DNA from: Dehalococcoidales bacterium
Lineage (GTDB): Bacteria; Chloroflexota; Dehalococcoidia; Dehalococcoidales; UBA3254
DNA length: 15,750 bases
Reading direction: 5' to 3'
Assembly (NCBI GenBank): GCA_016926695.1
Contig: JAFGOB010000106.1
Coordinates: forward strand, 1-15,750
In this document: positions 12,790 to 15,750 of the stretch, piece by piece
Layout of the letters: every line of letters starts with the position of its first letter
Position numbering within the stretch: the stretch's first letter is position 1
Notes under the pieces: model-generated
What the model was told of the DNA's origin: nothing
The model's input: only the letters and a program-made list of their open reading frames with translations
The model's database searches: none
Made by a program: the position numbers and the translations under genes

Positions 12790-13785
12790 ATGACCGGTCT
12801 ATCTGATTCTTTCCAGCGACCTATTAATTATTTACGCGTCTCGGTAACCGACCGCTGTAATCTGCGCTGCGTTTACTGCATGCCGGAGGATGGCGTTCCC
12901 TGGCTGCCCCATAACAATATCCTGAGCTATGAAGAGTTCATCACCATCATCAGGGCAGGGGCGGAAATGGGAATAAGTAAAATCCGGCTTACGGGCGGAG
13001 AGCCTCTTGTCAGGGCCGGGATAGTCGATTTTGTCCGCATGATCCACGATGTACCGGGAATAGAAGATATCGCCATGACCACCAATGGGGTAATGCTTTC
13101 CAGGTTTGCTGCGGATCTCAAAGAGGCGGGGCTGACCCGGGTGAACGTGAGCCTGGATACACTCAGGGCCGACAGGTTCGACCGGATTTGCCGGGGAGCT
13201 AAATCCGGGGCGAAGATCTCCGATGTGCTGGAAAGCCTGGAAACCGCCCGGAAAGCCGGGCTTAACCCTGTCAAGATCAATGTGGTGGTGATGTCCGGGG
13301 TCAATGATGATGAAATAGTAGACTTCGCGCGAAAAACCCTGGATGAGGAATGGCATGTACGCTTTATCGAGCTCATGCCCTATTCCGGACAGGACATACA
13401 GATTCCTGACGGGATATCCGCGCACGATATCAAAAAGCGTCTGGACCCCCTGGGAAAAATGGAGCCCTTCAGACATACCTACGGCAACGGTCCCGCCAAG
13501 TACTTCCGCCTGCCGGGAGCAAAAGGGACTATCGGTTTCATCACCGCCCTGAGCGACCATTTTTGCTTCAAATGCAACCGGCTGAGACTAACAGCCGACG
13601 GCAAGCTGCGGCCCTGCCTGATGTCCGAGACTATGATCGACCTGAGAGAACCTTTGCGCAGCGGAATATCCGCGGACAGGGTCAAAGAGCTGATCAAGGC
13701 AGCCGTCAGCGTAAAACCATTAGGGCATACACTGACCTCAGGTTACCGTCCGACTGACAGGCCCTTCTGCCAGGTAGGAGGCTAG
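12790..13785 (+). CDS. moaA: GTP 3',8-cyclase MoaA
   Basis: MoaA is the radical SAM enzyme that, with MoaC, converts GTP to cyclic pyranopterin monophosphate, the first stage of molybdenum cofactor synthesis. The 331-residue protein has the SAM-cluster motif CxxxCxxC at Cys23, Cys27 and Cys30 (in [13 protein letters not shown]) and [10 protein letters not shown]. It also carries the second cluster motif CxxC-x13-C at Cys259, Cys262 and Cys276, and the C-terminal Gly-Gly (330-331) needed for activity in the family. The ATG has AAAAGGAA upstream. The moaC ATG is one base beyond the stop, with its Shine-Dalgarno inside the end of moaA. Confidence 0.98.
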   Translation: MTGLSDSFQRPINYLRVSVTDRCNLRCVYCMPEDGVPWLPHNNILSYEEFITIIRAGAEMGISKIRLTGGEPLVRAGIVDFVRMIHDVPGIEDIAMTTNGVMLSRFAADLKEAGLTRVNVSLDTLRADRFDRICRGAKSGAKISDVLESLETARKAGLNPVKINVVVMSGVNDDEIVDFARKTLDEEWHVRFIELMPYSGQDIQIPDGISAHDIKKRLDPLGKMEPFRHTYGNGPAKYFRLPGAKGTIGFITALSDHFCFKCNRLRLTADGKLRPCLMSETMIDLREPLRSGISADRVKELIKAAVSVKPLGHTLTSGYRPTDRPFCQVGG

Positions 13786-13786
13786 A

Positions 13787-14263
13787 ATGGAACAGTTGAG
13801 CCATCTGGACGAGAACGGGAGACCGCGCATGGTGGATGTATCCGCCAAAAACGAAACCCTCAGAGAAGCAGTTGCCAGGTGCACGGTGCACATGAAGGCG
13901 GAAACCCTCGACCTTATCAAGCAGGGACAGATCGCCAAGGGCGACGTCTTTACCGTGGCGCAAGTGGCCGGCATCATGGCCGCCAAGCAGACCCCTCACC
14001 TGATACCCCTCTGCCATCCGCTTCTGCTGGGGGAGATCAGGGTAGAGTTCTCCGTTGACGAAGCCAACCGGGCCGTCCTGATCACCTCAACCGTAAAAAA
14101 CAGCGGCCAGACCGGGGTCGAAATGGAAGCTATGACAGCCGTTTCCGTAGCCGCACTGACTATTTACGATATGTGCAAGGCCGTAGACCGGGGAATGAGG
14201 ATAGACAATATCCGGCTGGTGAAAAAGAGCGGCGGCAAAAGCGGGACGATAATACTTGAATGA
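13787..14263 (+). CDS. moaC: Cyclic pyranopterin monophosphate synthase MoaC
   Basis: MoaC converts the MoaA product (3',8-cyclo-GTP) into cyclic pyranopterin monophosphate. The 158-residue sequence is complete, with [14 protein letters not shown] (65-78), [11 protein letters not shown] (109-119) and YDMCKAVDR (127-135). Asp128 and Lys131 match the catalytic pair known from E. coli. GTAGGAGG (13774-13781) lies within the moaA end, so the genes are tightly coupled. A short CCGG-AAATAC-CCGG dyad followed by TTTT (14290-14307) may be a weak terminator after the stop. Confidence 0.98.
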   Translation: MEQLSHLDENGRPRMVDVSAKNETLREAVARCTVHMKAETLDLIKQGQIAKGDVFTVAQVAGIMAAKQTPHLIPLCHPLLLGEIRVEFSVDEANRAVLITSTVKNSGQTGVEMEAMTAVSVAALTIYDMCKAVDRGMRIDNIRLVKKSGGKSGTIILE

Positions 14264-14433
14264 CGGTTTCCCAAAGGTCGACAATATATCCGGAAATACC
14301 CGGTTTTAAGTTCCGCTGCCCGGTTTGTGCTGTTATGTTATGTAAATACCACTCTGTGCCCGGAACCGATGACTTAGTCCCGGATACTCACCATTCACAA
14401 TAAAATTATAACTCCAGATAACTTGTTTCCCTG

Positions 14434-14462
14434 TTGCTTAAAGCCTTTTATTATTATATAAT
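14434..14462 (+). promoter_or_regulatory. Promoter of dnaN
   Basis: TTGCTT (14434-14439), a 17-bp spacer and a perfect -10 TATAAT (14457-14462) lie in the 257-bp space between moaC and dnaN. The start is expected at about 14468-14470, giving a leader of about 50 nt. Confidence 0.65.
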
Positions 14463-14475
14463 CTACGTCACGTAG
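14463..14475. promoter_or_regulatory. 13-bp palindrome over the predicted dnaN transcription start (candidate operator)
   Basis: CTACGT and ACGTAG are perfect 6-bp inverted arms around one C, directly after the -10 hexamer and covering the expected +1. A repressor bound here would block initiation. No regulator is known to me for this sequence. Confidence 0.45.
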
Positions 14476-14520
14476 TCATTAATTAGATTATTCAAATTAA
14501 ATTGCTCGCGGGGGTGAAAA

Positions 14521-15684
14521 GTGAAGCTCACTTGTACACAAGAGGACTTAAACAGCGGTTTAGGGATAGTAGGGCGTGCGGTAGCCACCCGGACCACGAT
14601 ACCGATAACCAACAACATACTCATGGAAACGGACGAGTCGCGACTTAAACTGGTAGCCACCAACCTGGAAATGGCCATAAGCTGCTGGATAGGAGCCAAG
14701 GTGGAGGAGGAAGGAACCATAACCATTCCCGCACGGCTTCTCACCGAGTTTGTCAACTCGCTGCCGAAAGAAAAGGTGGTTAACAAGGAGATCATGCCAG
14801 AAACCGTGGAGTTTAGCATCGCACCCAAGTCCAAAGTGGCAGCCCTTAAATGCGCTCGCTACGAAGCACGCATCAGCGGAATGGACTCCAGGGATTTCCC
14901 CCCCATACCCACTGTGGAGCAGGGAATCACAACCAGCATCAGGATTAACGACCTGCGCCAGGCTATAACCCAGGTTGTCTTCGCCGCAGCCGCCGATGAG
15001 TCCAGGCCGGTGCTTACCGGCGTGGATGCCAAATTCGAGGGCAGCACGCTGACGCTTGCAGCCGCCGACGGCTTCCGCCTGGCGGTCTTCAAGCTGAATA
15101 TAGCCACCCCCATCGACCAGAATATAGAGGTGATTATCCCCGGAAAGACCCTGACCGAGCTTAACCGCCTGATGACCGATCAGGAAGAACCGGTGGAGGT
15201 CAACATCAATCCCAACCGCAGCCAGGTCCTCTTCAAGCTGAAAAACATCGAACTGGTCTCTCAACTGCTTCAGGGCACCTTCCCGCAGTACGAGCAACTG
15301 ATCCCCCAGAGCACAGGTACCAAGGCAACAGTGGATGTGGCGGAATTCCTGCGGGCCACCAAGACCGCTTCCATCTTTGCCCGTGACAGCACCGGAATCG
15401 TACGCCTGATTGTAGCCCCCGGAGGGGAGCTGACACCCGGCAAGATGACTATCTCAGCCCGGTCTGAAGAAATCGGCGAGGATACAGGAGAGGTTGACGC
15501 AATCGTGCAGGGAGGGGAAGCCAAGATCGCCTTCAACTGCAAATACCTTTCGGATGTGCTGAACGTGCTGAAAGAGGCCCAGGTCTCCCTGGAGACCACC
15601 AGTCCCTCCAGCCCCGGCGTAATCAAGCCGGTCGGCTCCGACAACTATATCCATGTCGTAATGCCGATGTTTGTCCAGTGGTAG
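14521..15684 (+). CDS. dnaN: DNA polymerase III beta subunit (sliding clamp)
   Basis: DnaN forms the ring-shaped clamp that tethers DNA polymerase III to DNA and recruits repair factors. The 387-residue length and three-domain layout (about 1-125, 130-250, 255-387) fit the family. Typical segments are VGRAVATRTTIPITNNILM, DESRPVLTGVDAKFEG, ADGFRLAV and the C-terminal NYIHVVMPMF, which forms part of the partner-binding pocket. The start is GTG 14521 with GGGGGTG six bases upstream. It sits alone after moaC rather than beside dnaA or recF, and no DnaA boxes were seen, so this is not evidently the replication origin. Confidence 0.97.
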   Translation: MKLTCTQEDLNSGLGIVGRAVATRTTIPITNNILMETDESRLKLVATNLEMAISCWIGAKVEEEGTITIPARLLTEFVNSLPKEKVVNKEIMPETVEFSIAPKSKVAALKCARYEARISGMDSRDFPPIPTVEQGITTSIRINDLRQAITQVVFAAAADESRPVLTGVDAKFEGSTLTLAAADGFRLAVFKLNIATPIDQNIEVIIPGKTLTELNRLMTDQEEPVEVNINPNRSQVLFKLKNIELVSQLLQGTFPQYEQLIPQSTGTKATVDVAEFLRATKTASIFARDSTGIVRLIVAPGGELTPGKMTISARSEEIGEDTGEVDAIVQGGEAKIAFNCKYLSDVLNVLKEAQVSLETTSPSSPGVIKPVGSDNYIHVVMPMFVQW

Positions 15685-15726
15685 AGATGGAGAATTTTCT
15701 CTCGTCCTTTCGCCCCTCTCTCCATT

Positions 15727-15747
15727 CTTCCCCCTCGATGGGGGAAG
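15727..15747. repeat. Perfect hairpin repeat after dnaN, near the window end
   Basis: CTTCCCCC (15727-15734) and GGGGGAAG (15740-15747) form a perfect 8-bp stem around TCGAT. The stretch before it (15685-15726) is pyrimidine-rich. No T-run is seen before the window ends 3 bp later, so a terminator role is unproven. It resembles the decayed copy at 11272-11292. Confidence 0.55.
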
Positions 15748-15750
15748 CTA

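Noticed and set aside
14264..14520. Replication origin with DnaA boxes upstream of dnaN
   Set aside because: No TTATCCACA-like sites were found, and neither dnaA nor other origin genes are adjacent.
14560..15297. Minus-strand open frame (245 codons) opposite dnaN
   Set aside because: Antisense shadow of the sliding clamp gene with no recognisable protein features.

Overview
The window reads as a piece of a bacterial chromosome, mostly housekeeping genes, about 50-55% GC by eye. The most plausible source is an anaerobic Chloroflexota bacterium of the Dehalococcoidia type. That is inference from overall style only: a family 5 solute-binding lipoprotein with a Thr/Pro/Ser-rich linker, a fused Memo-AMMECR1 protein beside its radical SAM partner, a cobO-type adenosyltransferase, and short hairpin repeats between genes. 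No marker gene such as 16S rRNA is present to settle it.

Layout. Positions 1-275 (minus strand) hold the 5' RNA part (domain I and the start of what follows) of a group IIC intron. It is inserted 8 nt after the stem of the Rho-independent terminator of the next gene. A minus-strand block follows, read right to left: a radical SAM enzyme (6145-5129), a fused Memo/AMMECR1 protein (5021-3714), the clamp-loader-like ATPase RarA (3690-2326), and a separately promoted lipoprotein (2067-340). From 6336 the plus strand carries coaE, a two-domain universal stress protein, the ribosomal protein cluster rplU-rpmA-rpmE closed by a terminator, a DUF1385 membrane protein and hisI. hisA converges on hisI from the minus strand. 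A 489-bp gene-free stretch with degenerate palindromic repeats precedes cobO-rdgB, moaA-moaC and dnaN. The last bases enter another hairpin repeat.

How the genes relate. The radical SAM and Memo-AMMECR1 genes are the 'AmmeMemoRadiSam' set, conserved together but without a function I know to be established. rplU-rpmA-rpmE encodes 50S proteins L21, L27 and L31. hisI and hisA are two nearby steps of histidine synthesis. cobO, moaA and moaC serve cobalamin and molybdenum cofactor synthesis. coaE, rdgB, rarA and dnaN serve CoA synthesis, nucleotide-pool cleaning and replication.

Most notable observations. (1) A group IIC intron sits at a terminator and has an apparent EBS1-IBS1 match. (2) rplU has no in-frame ATG, GTG or TTG that would keep its conserved N-terminus; the only fitting start is ATT, correctly spaced from a strong Shine-Dalgarno sequence. 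(3) Palindromic 14-bp repeats lie in front of cobO, and a 13-bp palindrome covers the predicted dnaN transcription start. (4) coaE may be leaderless. I found no CRISPR array, tRNA, rRNA, phage genes or defence island, and no large undescribed multi-gene system beyond the still obscure AmmeMemoRadiSam genes.
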